From Arthrobacter sp. FW306-2-2C-D06B (GTDB taxonomy: Bacteria; Actinomycetota; Actinomycetes; Actinomycetales; Micrococcaceae): 64,000 bases of DNA. The position numbers were made by a program, and so were the translations under genes. This document shows, piece by piece, positions 51,953-59,962 of this stretch. The stretch covers positions 2,728,001-2,792,000 of the forward strand of contig NZ_CP084560.1 in the NCBI RefSeq assembly GCF_021789175.1, read 5' to 3'. Numbering within the stretch: the stretch's first letter is position 1; each line of letters begins with the position of its first letter. The notes beneath the pieces were generated by a model that was not told the DNA's origin, did no database searches, and was given only the letters and a program-made list of their open reading frames with translations.

Positions 51953-53715
51953 GAGGTCCTCCCGATGTGGAGCCAGCCGCGTGGGGCGGCGAGACGGAAT
52001 GTGAGTTGAGCCAGGCCGACTACGGCGAGGCAAAAAAGGATGGCGAGCACTTGCATGGCTGTGCCCCCGCTGAAGTCGTACTGTTCCAGGGCGTGTTCGA
52101 TCCCGACGACGAGCGGGGCGTGGCCGGGCGGGTAGAGCAGCTGGCTGATCGGCAGTTCGAGCATGATGTGGGCGAAGGTCAGCATCCACGCGGACACGGC
52201 CGGGCGCGCGATCATTGGCACGGTGATGGTGAACCAGGTTGCGATGGGGCCGCGTCCGTGCGCGCGGGCGGCGTGCGAGAGCGACTCCTGCAGCTGGCTC
52301 AGACTACCGAAGAGCAGCCTTGTCGTGGCCGGGAGCGAGGAGGCTATATACGCAAGTCCGAGCAGTGCGACTGTCCCGTAGAGGTGGATACCGAGCCGAT
52401 TGACCCCGGGCAGGTTGTAGGTGAAGATGTAGCCGGCCGCGAAGACGATGCCCGGCAGGGCGACGGCCGCGAGCAGGACGAAGTCAAGACCCCTGGTCAT
52501 GACGGTCTTGCGGCTCTTTGAGAGCATCCGGGCCGCGATCACCGCGACAAACGCAGTCACGGTGGCCACCACGAACGCCATCTGCGCCGAGAACGCGAGA
52601 GGCTCGTAGGAATCGCTGTTCCTCAGCACACGAATGTAGCTATCGAAGCTGAGATGGTGCTCGCTCATCGAACCGAGGTTCGTGACGAGCGAGGCCGAGA
52701 GGGCCCCCAATGCCGGAACGCCCAGCACCGGGACCCATAGCGCCGTGAGGAAGGTGCCGCCGAGGGCCTTGCCTGCGGGGCCTAGCCGCTTCCTGGCCGC
52801 CGGCCTGGTGCGGCCGCCGAGGACGCGGTAGCTGCGGCCCCGCAGGGCTGCCGACTGGAGCACGAGCGCGATTACTATGAGCAGCAGCAGGACCCAGCTC
52901 ACGGCCGAGGCTGCTTGGAACTGGACCGGGAACGCCTGGATGGCGTCGTAGATGCCGTAGGTCGCGACCGTGAACCCCCCGGCTCTTCCGAGGGTCGTGG
53001 CGACGCCGAAGTCGGAGATCGCCTCGGCGAAAACGATTGCCAGTGCCGAGGCCATGGCAGGGCTGATCAGCGCAAGGACGATCTTCGCTGCATCCCGTGC
53101 CGATCCGCCGTGCACCCGCACGGCGTGCTCGAACTCCTGGCCGAGTCCCCGCAGCGCGGCCGAAATCGCGAGGTAGGCGAAAGGGATGCCTTTGAACGTG
53201 AGGACCATCGCGACCCCCACGGGTCCGTAGAGGATCGCCCGCGCGCCGGACGCGTCGATGCCGGCCACCTCGAGCACTCCCCCCGGTTCCAGGAGCCGCT
53301 GCCAGCCCATCGCCATGAGGTAGCTCGGGGTGATGAGCACGGCGAACATGGCGGCGGCGGAGAGTCCGCGCAGCGGGACGTCCGTCCGGTGCACGAGCCA
53401 TGCGACAGTGCCGGCGATCGCGGTGGCAGCGACCGCGACGACGACGCCGAGCACCAGCGAATTCACCATCGCGCTGAGCATCTTGCCTTGTGTGAGAACG
53501 CTGAAGGCCGAGAAATCGAGTGCGCCGGCGTCGAGGCCGAACGTTCCCGGGATGACGCCGACGGCGAGGAAGACCGCGATCGGTGCGACGAGGATCGCCA
53601 TGATCACCACCCAGAACAACGCCGCCGGGGAGAGGAAGAAGCGGGTGTTTCGAAGCAGGTGCGCGGCCCAGTCAGGGGCAGGACGGGGCCGCCCCAGGAC
53701 GTATTCGCCCGTCAT
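51949..53715 (-). CDS. Fe3+-type ABC permease with two fused permease domains (FbpB-like)
   Basis: A 588-residue membrane protein with about 12 segments and two permease domains, as in FbpB/AfuB/SfuB proteins. The first EAA-type loop is near AVRVHGGSARDAAKIVL and the second near HAARAHGRGPIATWFTITVP. The ATG at 53715 overlaps the binding-protein stop by four bases; the much longer open frame upstream is out of phase with that gene and spurious. Iron, 2-aminoethylphosphonate and some sugars are known substrates in this family. Confidence 0.9.
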   Translation of the reverse strand: MTGEYVLGRPRPAPDWAAHLLRNTRFFLSPAALFWVVIMAILVAPIAVFLAVGVIPGTFGLDAGALDFSAFSVLTQGKMLSAMVNSLVLGVVVAVAATAIAGTVAWLVHRTDVPLRGLSAAAMFAVLITPSYLMAMGWQRLLEPGGVLEVAGIDASGARAILYGPVGVAMVLTFKGIPFAYLAISAALRGLGQEFEHAVRVHGGSARDAAKIVLALISPAMASALAIVFAEAISDFGVATTLGRAGGFTVATYGIYDAIQAFPVQFQAASAVSWVLLLLIVIALVLQSAALRGRSYRVLGGRTRPAARKRLGPAGKALGGTFLTALWVPVLGVPALGALSASLVTNLGSMSEHHLSFDSYIRVLRNSDSYEPLAFSAQMAFVVATVTAFVAVIAARMLSKSRKTVMTRGLDFVLLAAVALPGIVFAAGYIFTYNLPGVNRLGIHLYGTVALLGLAYIASSLPATTRLLFGSLSQLQESLSHAARAHGRGPIATWFTITVPMIARPAVSAWMLTFAHIMLELPISQLLYPPGHAPLVVGIEHALEQYDFSGGTAMQVLAILFCLAVVGLAQLTFRLAAPRGWLHIGRTS

Positions 53716-54782
53716 TTGATTGTCGCGGAGAACCAGTTGACGATGTCCGCCTGCTGCGGGCCCCACAGAGTAGGGTCGAGGCGCTGGTAAGCCGTGGGCA
53801 TCGGCGAGAGAGCGTCGAGTTTGTTCGCCCCGTCGACGACGGGCCAGAACAGTGATGCCCCTTGGGGTGCTGCGCTGATGATGGCCTGCTGGCCTTCCGG
53901 GGAGAGCAGGAAGTCTTCGAACTTCTGCGCATCCGTCTTGGCATCGCCGGTGGCTTTGGAGCTGATCCCGATGACGCCGGGCAGCAGCGTGGACTGCGGG
54001 AGATAAGTGGCAACCGGCTTGAAGCTGTCTGTGGCAGGGACCTTGAGGATCTCGCCCGAAGCAGCGCTTGACTGGACGAGGCCGCAGTCGATCTGACCGG
54101 TCTCCAGGGCGTGCAGGGTGTCTCCATTGGTCGGGAAGACCTTGAGCCCGTTCGCCTTGAGGCGGGTGAGGTAGTCCTTGCCCTGTTGGGCGCCGCCCAT
54201 TTGCTGCATGATCCCGGCGACGAACGTGTAGGTCGGTCCGGACTGGCTCGGATCGTTCATCCCGATCCTGCCCTTGTACTGCTCGGCGAGCAGCTCGGAG
54301 TACTGGCTGGGCGGGTTGGGTACCTTGACGGCATTGCATAGGAGTGCGGCCATCGTGGTGGCGCTGACCGGGGCGTACGTGTGGTCCTGTGGTGTGAGGG
54401 TCTTGCCGACGGCGTTGTAGTTCACCTGGGGCCCGTACGGAGCGAGCTGACCGCTCTGCGCCAGCGTTGCGTATGCCATGTCCCCTTCGACCCAGAGCGC
54501 TGTCCACTGAGGGTTGGCCTTTTCAGCAGAGACTTTGGTCAGGAGCGGTCCGCCGCTGTCCGCGACAAGCTTGACCGGGATGCCGGTCTTGGCCGTGAAG
54601 GCGGCGATGGCCTGCTTGGCAAAGCCCATGGACGAATAGAGCGTGAAACCGCCGCTGGCTGCCGCGGAGACCGAGGCAGATCCGCTGCCGGAATCACCGG
54701 CAGCCGCACCGCAGGCCGACATGGTGGTGACGAGTAGGAGAGAGCCGAGAGCGAGGGCAAGGGGGCGACGTGAGTGATGCAC
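53712..54782 (-). CDS. ABC transporter substrate-binding lipoprotein (ferric/AEP-type, family 1/6)
   Basis: A 356-residue extracellular binding protein with a signal peptide and lipobox (PLALALGSLLLVTTMSAC). The body resembles ferric iron or aminoethylphosphonate binders (FTLYSSMGFAKQAIAAF, GRIGMNDPSQSGPTYTF). A GTG at 54782 with AGGAG seven bases upstream is the preferred start; the ATG 13 codons earlier has none. I could not assign the ferric-binding tyrosine pair, so the substrate stays open. Confidence 0.86.
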   Translation of the reverse strand: MHHSRRPLALALGSLLLVTTMSACGAAAGDSGSGSASVSAAASGGFTLYSSMGFAKQAIAAFTAKTGIPVKLVADSGGPLLTKVSAEKANPQWTALWVEGDMAYATLAQSGQLAPYGPQVNYNAVGKTLTPQDHTYAPVSATTMAALLCNAVKVPNPPSQYSELLAEQYKGRIGMNDPSQSGPTYTFVAGIMQQMGGAQQGKDYLTRLKANGLKVFPTNGDTLHALETGQIDCGLVQSSAASGEILKVPATDSFKPVATYLPQSTLLPGVIGISSKATGDAKTDAQKFEDFLLSPEGQQAIISAAPQGASLFWPVVDGANKLDALSPMPTAYQRLDPTLWGPQQADIVNWFSATIK

Positions 54783-54938
54783 AGCGAACTCCTGATGTAA
54801 TGAAGCTATCTCGAGTGTCATTCTTGAGAGTGACAGTTGTTAGATTCACAGGCGAACGCAAAGTGCAGTCAAGACGCAGGTGGACGGTGCGTGAACACCG
54901 GGCGTCCTTCGCTTGAGCAAAGACTTCCCCGGACCGCG

Positions 54939-54975
54939 AAGAAGCGGTCCCGGGGAGTACCCGGGACCGCTTCTT
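54939..54975. terminator. Terminator hairpin downstream of the COG4280 operon
   Basis: A perfect 16-bp stem (AAGAAGCGGTCCCGGG at 54939-54954, complement at 54960-54975) with a 5-base loop. The nearest gene pointing to it is the small membrane protein on the minus strand. Confidence 0.7.
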
Positions 54976-55013
54976 TCTGCCTTTTGACAGAACGTACTAC
55001 GTATTGGTTTTTC

Positions 55014-55235
55014 TTAGTTTTTAGGGTTCCGCTTGATGTCGATGGCGAGGGCGACGACGAAGGCTGCCCCCAGGGCTACTGCCAGGATCGGCGGGAGCAG
55101 TTGGGAGTGCTCGAAGCCGTTCAGGACGAATCCGGCGCCGACGGCGAGCACGGACACCACCGCCGCGGCGATCTTCCAGTCATCTCCGATGATGAAGTCG
55201 TACCAGAATTGGGCGAACCCCTTGAGGAATTTCAT
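55014..55235 (-). CDS. Small two-segment membrane protein
   Basis: A 73-residue protein with two membrane segments (IAAAVVSVLAVGAGFVL and LPPILAVALGAAFVVALAI) and a basic C-terminus. No family recognised. GGGGAGGT lies upstream of the ATG at 55235. It is three bases downstream of the COG4280-type gene, so it is probably a small partner subunit or accessory protein of that membrane protein. Confidence 0.75.
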   Translation of the reverse strand: MKFLKGFAQFWYDFIIGDDWKIAAAVVSVLAVGAGFVLNGFEHSQLLPPILAVALGAAFVVALAIDIKRNPKN

Positions 55236-55238
55236 TGC

Positions 55239-56045
55239 TTAGACCTCCCCTCGAGCATCGACGAGGGCTGCTGAGGCCTTCGGGGAAGCGACCGGGACCC
55301 TGAGGACCCGGACCAGCACGACCGAGAGCAGCAGCCAGCCGGCCAGGATGGGCAGCAGGACGAAGTCCGAGCCGATCCACTCAAGGCTGGCCCGGTCCGG
55401 GGTGAGGCTTCCCAGGCCCTCGATGGCCCAAAAGGTGCCGAAGGTCGCGAGCAGGAGGCCCACACCGAACTTGAGGGTGTTCTCGGGCACCTTGGTCAGC
55501 GGCGCGTGGACGACGACCGCGGCGAGCAGGACCACGACGACGGCGGCAACCGCACCCAGGATCGCGACCGGCATGTTGTGGGCGTTGAGGCCGAAGGTGA
55601 TAACGATGAAGACCACTTCGACACCTTCGAGGAACACGCCCTTGAAGCTGATGACGAATGAGAACCAGTCGAGCCCGAACCGGGTCTCGTTTCCGGCCGC
55701 GGCGGCCGCCTTGGCCTGCTTCTCGTAGATCAGCGCTTCATCATGCAAGGCCTTGCGCCCGGAGGAGCGCAGAATTGCCTTGCGCAGCCACTGCAGCCCG
55801 AAGATCAGCAGCAGGATACCTATCACGAGCTGCAGGCTCGAGCGCGGGAGCCAGGTCGCCAGAGCGTAACCCGTAACTGCCGTGAATCCGGTCAGCGCCA
55901 CAAGCGCCGCCCCAATGCCGACCAGCGTCGACTTCCAGCTCCGGGTCATGCCCATCGCGAGCACAATCGTCAATGCCTCGACCATCTCGACGATGGCGGC
56001 CACGAACACGGATATGGCCAAGCCCCAATCGGTACTTGAACCCAT
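55239..56045 (-). CDS. COG4280-type membrane protein with FTR1-like ExxE motifs
   Basis: A 268-residue protein with about seven membrane segments. Two acidic intramembrane motifs, VEMVEALTIVLAMG near residue 22 and VFLEGVEVVFIVITFG near 140, resemble the REGLE motifs of FTR1 iron permeases. This makes a metal-transport role likely but unproven. The ATG at 56045 has AAGGG upstream; a GTG three codons earlier is possible. The gene is divergent from a ChrB N-terminal-domain gene, an association I recall from other actinobacteria. Confidence 0.8.
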   Translation of the reverse strand: MGSSTDWGLAISVFVAAIVEMVEALTIVLAMGMTRSWKSTLVGIGAALVALTGFTAVTGYALATWLPRSSLQLVIGILLLIFGLQWLRKAILRSSGRKALHDEALIYEKQAKAAAAAGNETRFGLDWFSFVISFKGVFLEGVEVVFIVITFGLNAHNMPVAILGAVAAVVVVLLAAVVVHAPLTKVPENTLKFGVGLLLATFGTFWAIEGLGSLTPDRASLEWIGSDFVLLPILAGWLLLSVVLVRVLRVPVASPKASAALVDARGEV

Positions 56046-56081
56046 GACTACCACCCTTCTGAATACCTTTGGTCAATACGT

Positions 56082-56100
56082 TCGTTGTCAATAGTAACGA
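56082..56100. promoter_or_regulatory. TCGTT-N9-AACGA inverted repeat between divergent metal/stress genes
   Basis: TCGTT (56082-56086) and AACGA (56096-56100) are separated by nine bases, 37 bases upstream of the COG4280 gene in the 252-base divergent gap. It may be the operator of the ChrB-like protein. A TGTGATCACA palindrome lies nearby at 56124-56133. Confidence 0.35.
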
Positions 56101-56297
56101 CCGTTATATCTGGAGTGCAACATTGTGATCACATGACAGTCGCCGCCGTTATACCTTCGAACACCAGGAACTTCTCACCTTGGATGCAACCACTCACGAG
56201 CGGATGATAGCCGACCGTCATGTATTCAAAACATCCCCCGTCACCCGTCCGGCGAGCGGCAGACGATACGATGGCGTTGGCAACAAGAGGAGACCTG

Positions 56298-56912
56298 ATG
56301 AACGTCGAAACGAACACGTCCGCCGCGCCGGACCCTGAGATGGAAGCACCGCGGCCGGCGCGGACTGGGAGCCAGGACCCGATCACCTGGCTCATCCTGA
56401 TCTATCGGGTACCCAGCGAACCCACCCGCCTGCGGGCGGCGGTGTGGCGCCGGCTGCGCAACCTGGGCGCCGTCTACATGCAGAATTCCGCGGCCGCCGC
56501 GCCACGCACACCCCAAAACGAACGGGCCATGCGCGCCCTGCGCAACGAGATCGTCGAATCGATGGCAGGCAAGGCATTCCTGGTCAACGCAGCGTCTCTC
56601 ATCGGCGAGAACGACCTCGTAAACATGTTCAACGAGGCCCGCAACGACGAATACGAGGAGATTCTAGACAAGTGCCGCGATTTCCACGCCGGAGTGGAGA
56701 AGGAGGTCAGGGAAGAGCACTTCACCTACGGCGAACTAGAGGAAAACGAGGAGGACCTTGGGAAACTCCGCGGGTGGTTCGAGAAGGTCAAGGCGCGCGA
56801 CGTCCTCGGTGCGCCCATGGCCGAAAAGGTGGCCGATGAACTCTCCCGGTGCGCAGTGAGACTCGAAGAGTTCGCCTCCCAGGTCTACGAAGCCGACAAC
56901 GCCTCGCTCTGA
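56298..56912 (+). CDS. ChrB N-terminal-domain protein
   Basis: A 204-residue protein whose middle matches the ChrB N-terminal domain: ITWLILIYRVPSEPTRLRAA, then VWRRLRNLGAVYMQNSAAAA. The C-terminal half is acidic and helical. In chromate-resistant bacteria ChrB regulates or senses metal stress; the C-terminal chromate domain is absent here. The ATG at 56298 has AGGAG upstream. It is divergent from the COG4280-type membrane protein, and a terminator and tRNA follow. Confidence 0.82.
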   Translation: MNVETNTSAAPDPEMEAPRPARTGSQDPITWLILIYRVPSEPTRLRAAVWRRLRNLGAVYMQNSAAAAPRTPQNERAMRALRNEIVESMAGKAFLVNAASLIGENDLVNMFNEARNDEYEEILDKCRDFHAGVEKEVREEHFTYGELEENEEDLGKLRGWFEKVKARDVLGAPMAEKVADELSRCAVRLEEFASQVYEADNASL

Positions 56913-56995
56913 CGACGGGTCCGTGATGACCAGCGAACCCGGACAAGATCGGCAAACACACCCAAAGCGATCCACGCCGAGAACACCGGAGAAAA

Positions 56996-57028
56996 CGAAA
57001 GAGCCACCCCAACGGGGTGGCTCTTTCG
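56996..57028 (-). terminator. Terminator of the second tRNA-Ala
   Basis: A perfect 15-bp stem (56996-57010 with 57014-57028, core AAAGAGCCACCCC) with an AAC loop. It lies ten bases past the tRNA 3' end on the minus strand, with U-rich sequence following. Confidence 0.85.
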
Positions 57029-57037
57029 ACTCTATGG

Positions 57038-57110
57038 TGGAGCTGAGGGGACTCGAACCCCTGACCCCCTGCATGCCATGCAGGTGCGCTACCAGCTGCG
57101 CCACAGCCCC
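57038..57110 (-). tRNA. tRNA-Ala (anticodon GGC), second identical copy
   Basis: Identical over all 73 bases to the copy at 15607-15679, with the same strand and a different terminator downstream. Acceptor, anticodon (loop AUGGCAU) and T arms all fold. Confidence 0.97.
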
Positions 57111-57253
57111 ATATCCTCGCTGCTCCGCGAACCGTGAACCGGCCTGAAAATCTCCTCCGGTTTTCGGATTCCTCCGAAGCAACTCAAATATCTTAGAACA
57201 GCATTTCCGAAAATTCCAAATCGGGCATATTCAGTTGGTTTGTGCCCTAAAGC

Positions 57254-57652
57254 CTAGGATTCCTCGACGGCGGGAGTCTTCGCCGAGGCGTCGTCACCGA
57301 GTTCCAGATCCACTACCGGGCAGTCTTTCCACAGGCGTTCCAGGGCGTAGAAGACCCTGTCTTCGGAGTGCTGGACGTGCACCACGATGTCGGCGTAGTC
57401 CAACAGGACCCAGCGGCCTTCGGACCGTCCTTCGCGGCGGACCGGGCGCAGGTCCTGCTTGAGCAGCTCTTCCTCGATGCCGTCGACGATGGCATTGACC
57501 TGGCGTTCGGTCGGGGCCGAGGCGATCAGGAAGACGTCGGTCAGGGCCAGACGTTCGCTGACGTCCAAGGCGATGATGTCCTCGGCCAGCTTGTCCGCTG
57601 CCGCGCGGGCGGCGTGGCGGGCCAAGAGGACGGATTGTTCATGTGCAGTCAC
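57254..57652 (-). CDS. rsfS: Ribosomal silencing factor RsfS
   Basis: A 132-residue RsfS/Iojap protein that binds L14 and blocks subunit joining in starvation. Family marks are DIIALDVSERLALTDVFLIAS and VDGIEEELL, then GRWVLLDYADIVVHV. The GTG start at 57652 follows AAGGAGTCCC. The C-terminal tail is short and acidic. It is the last gene of the obg-proB-proA-nadD block, a conserved arrangement. Confidence 0.95.
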   Translation of the reverse strand: MTAHEQSVLLARHAARAAADKLAEDIIALDVSERLALTDVFLIASAPTERQVNAIVDGIEEELLKQDLRPVRREGRSEGRWVLLDYADIVVHVQHSEDRVFYALERLWKDCPVVDLELGDDASAKTPAVEES

Positions 57653-57715
57653 GGGACTCCTTGTATGCGGCTTCGAGAATAAACGAAGCCTGTTTGGTGG
57701 CAAAAGCCGTTATAG

Positions 57716-58960
57716 TCAGCGGGAAAGTCCGCTGGTGATCATGATGATGCCCGCAATCAGGGCGATGGCTCCGATGCCAACGAGTCCGAGGACCAGTAGC
57801 CGGGTACGCTGGGCGCGCCCGAGTCCCGCCGTCGCGGCGTCGAGCGGTTCAAGTCCGTAAGCCGAACTTGCCGAAATAGGCGGATGTTCGGCCGCTTCAC
57901 CGAAGGCATCGCCGTCCGAGACGGAGTCCGACGCGGGGAGTCGACCTGCCGCTTTCGCAGCGGCCTCTGCGCGTGCCAGCACTCCTGCGCGGCCGCGCAG
58001 GCTGCGGGACTTGCCCGACGCCGATTGCCCGGGCTTCAGTTTCGGCGCAGGTGAGGTCACGAGAGGAACAAAGGTGGTGCCGGGCGGCTTCATGACCGGA
58101 CGCTCGAGTCCCGGAACCTTCACGAATTCCAGGGGCGTCACCATGGCCAGGTTGCTGGCCACGGAAGGTTCAGCGCGGACCGGACCAGAAGGACGGCTGT
58201 TCTGCTCGGCAAGCTTCTGCTTGGCCATGGCCCTCTTGTTGAGGATCGCCTCGCGTTCAGCCTGGGCGATTTGTTCGGCCAGGGCCTCTGGATCCGCTGG
58301 CTCAACGTCGGCTTGGGAAACCCCGGATTCAGCGGCCGGAATTTTCTGCACCGCCGATTCCATTGCCGCGATGTGCTCAAGCTTGTTGGACTGATTTTGC
58401 GCTTGGGCAGCCAATAGCTCACGGGCCATCAAGGCCTGCTCCACGGTCATTTCGGGGGCGCCGGGAGGCGGGCCTGCCGTGACCCGCACACCGCCGCCTG
58501 GTGAAACGCCCGGGCCATCAGGGCCGGACTGCTGCCTTCCGGGAGCCTGGACCTGGACACTGGACGTCCTCGGCCCGGATCCGGGTGCCGGGACAACGGG
58601 GATCGCCGAGGTGCCCGGGGCAACTTCTTCCTGCAATTGCTGCAGGCGCAACTGGCGGCGCGTGGGCGGACCGCCGCGGGAAAGCTGCTGCTCCTTATCC
58701 GCGAGTTCCTTGATGGCGCGGAGTGCGGCGCGGTCGCGTGCACGGGCCTGCGAAGAACGTTCCGAGGCGGGTTGAGCGTCCAGCGGAGCATCGGCCACCC
58801 GGCGCACCCGATTGACCGAAGCGCCACCGGACGCGTGGTTGGCGTCGTCGGAGGTAACGGCTTCGGCTACCGCGGGACGTGCGCCGGTTTCTTCCACGCG
58901 TGCGTCCCGGGCTCGTCGAAGCTCGCGCCGGCTAGGGATGGGGGGCTGTTCCTGGCTCAT
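57716..58960 (-). CDS. Low-complexity protein with a C-terminal membrane anchor
   Basis: A 414-residue protein, rich in Ala, Pro, Gln and Ser, with a charged N-terminus (RRELRRARDARVEE), a long disordered middle, a coiled-coil-like stretch (about residues 170-260) and one C-terminal membrane segment (LLVLGLVGIGAIALIAGIIM). No family or catalytic motif is recognised. The ATG at 58960 has a weak GAGTGAG upstream. It sits between nadD and rsfS, where actinobacteria often keep such an extra gene. Confidence 0.8.
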   Translation of the reverse strand: MSQEQPPIPSRRELRRARDARVEETGARPAVAEAVTSDDANHASGGASVNRVRRVADAPLDAQPASERSSQARARDRAALRAIKELADKEQQLSRGGPPTRRQLRLQQLQEEVAPGTSAIPVVPAPGSGPRTSSVQVQAPGRQQSGPDGPGVSPGGGVRVTAGPPPGAPEMTVEQALMARELLAAQAQNQSNKLEHIAAMESAVQKIPAAESGVSQADVEPADPEALAEQIAQAEREAILNKRAMAKQKLAEQNSRPSGPVRAEPSVASNLAMVTPLEFVKVPGLERPVMKPPGTTFVPLVTSPAPKLKPGQSASGKSRSLRGRAGVLARAEAAAKAAGRLPASDSVSDGDAFGEAAEHPPISASSAYGLEPLDAATAGLGRAQRTRLLVLGLVGIGAIALIAGIIMITSGLSR

Positions 58961-58967
58961 TCAAAAC

Positions 58968-59597
58968 TCACTCGGTACGGGCTTGGTGTTCTGATCCGGT
59001 CATAGCATGCAGGGGCTCCCCCATGCCGGGTTTGCCCGAGTACAGCTTGTATTTGGCGATGTACTGCACTACCCCATCAGGCACGAGGTACCAGACCGGA
59101 TTGCCTGCACCCACCCGGGCGCGGCAATCCGTCGAAGAAATCGCCATGGCGGGCACTTCCAACAGACTGACGTCCTCCCTGCCCATGCCGTCAAGGACAT
59201 GACCGGGCCGGGTGACCCCGACAAAGTGCGCCAAGGTCCAAAGCTCGTCGACATCTTTCCAGGACAGGATCTGCGCGAGGGCGTCAGCGCCCGTGATGAA
59301 GAACAAGTCCGCGTCCGGCCGCTGGGTCCGGAGATCCCGCAGGGTATCGATGGTGAACGTGGGACCGGGGCGGTCCACGTCCACGCGGCTCACCGTGAAA
59401 TTGGGGTTGGAAGCCGTGGCAATGACCGTCATCAAGTACCGGTGCTCGGCTTCACTGACCTGCTTGTGCGATTTCTGCCAGGGCTCGCCGGTGGGCACGA
59501 AGACCACCTCGTCCAAGCGAAACTTGGCGGCAACCTCACTGGCAGCAACCAAGTGGCCGTGGTGAATGGGATCGAAGGTTCCACCCATCACGCCCAA
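58968..59597 (-). CDS. nadD: Nicotinate-nucleotide adenylyltransferase NadD
   Basis: NadD makes nicotinate adenine dinucleotide in NAD synthesis. The nucleotidyltransferase signature is [17 protein letters not shown], with [10 protein letters not shown] (SxTxxR) near the C-terminus. About 209 residues from the TTG at 59597, normal for the family. The true start is uncertain: no ATG precedes the GGTFDP motif closely except one four codons before it (59588), and the upstream frame has no ribosome site. It follows a small membrane-protein gene and precedes the low-complexity gene by seven bases. Confidence 0.92.
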   Translation of the reverse strand: MGVMGGTFDPIHHGHLVAASEVAAKFRLDEVVFVPTGEPWQKSHKQVSEAEHRYLMTVIATASNPNFTVSRVDVDRPGPTFTIDTLRDLRTQRPDADLFFITGADALAQILSWKDVDELWTLAHFVGVTRPGHVLDGMGREDVSLLEVPAMAISSTDCRARVGAGNPVWYLVPDGVVQYIAKYKLYSGKPGMGEPLHAMTGSEHQARTE

Positions 59598-59643
59598 GCG
59601 CAGCCGGCGCCCCGTTTCCTCGAAGGGTTTTGCGGCGGAAATG

Positions 59644-59883
59644 TTAGTGACCCAGCCCTGGGTGCTTGGCCGGGTGCTGGCGGTGCGGATCCGAGTGCTC
59701 TTCGACGGCCTCGTGACGGTTGCCGAGGTTAGTGTAGGAGACTGCGACAAACATGAGGACGAGCAGGATGCAGAACATTGAGACACCGAAAACCCAAGGT
59801 TCAGCCCACAACGGTGCCGGCGCTTCGGCTCCGCTCTCGCCCCCTTGCGTGAAAATTGAAATGGCGATCTGCTGAAACTGCAT
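59644..59883 (-). CDS. Small single-pass membrane protein
   Basis: A 79-residue protein with one membrane segment ([20 protein letters not shown]) and a polar His-rich C-terminal tail. AGGGGAG precedes the ATG at 59883. No family recognised. It lies between proA and nadD in the core block and is on the same strand. Confidence 0.78.
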   Translation of the reverse strand: MQFQQIAISIFTQGGESGAEAPAPLWAEPWVFGVSMFCILLVLMFVAVSYTNLGNRHEAVEEHSDPHRQHPAKHPGLGH

Positions 59884-59962
59884 TTTCTCCCCTAGCGGTT
59901 CAAAGGATTTCGACGGCGGATCCTCCCACCGTTCAGGACTTCTGTTCTATGTTACAGCGTCG

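Noticed and set aside
51949..54507. An 852-codon frame containing the ferric-type permease
   Set aside because: The part above 53715 lies across the binding-protein gene in another phase; the ATG at 53715 gives normal coupling.
56124..56133. TGTGATCACA as a CRP-type site
   Set aside because: The half-sites abut without the six-base spacer that CRP-family regulators need.
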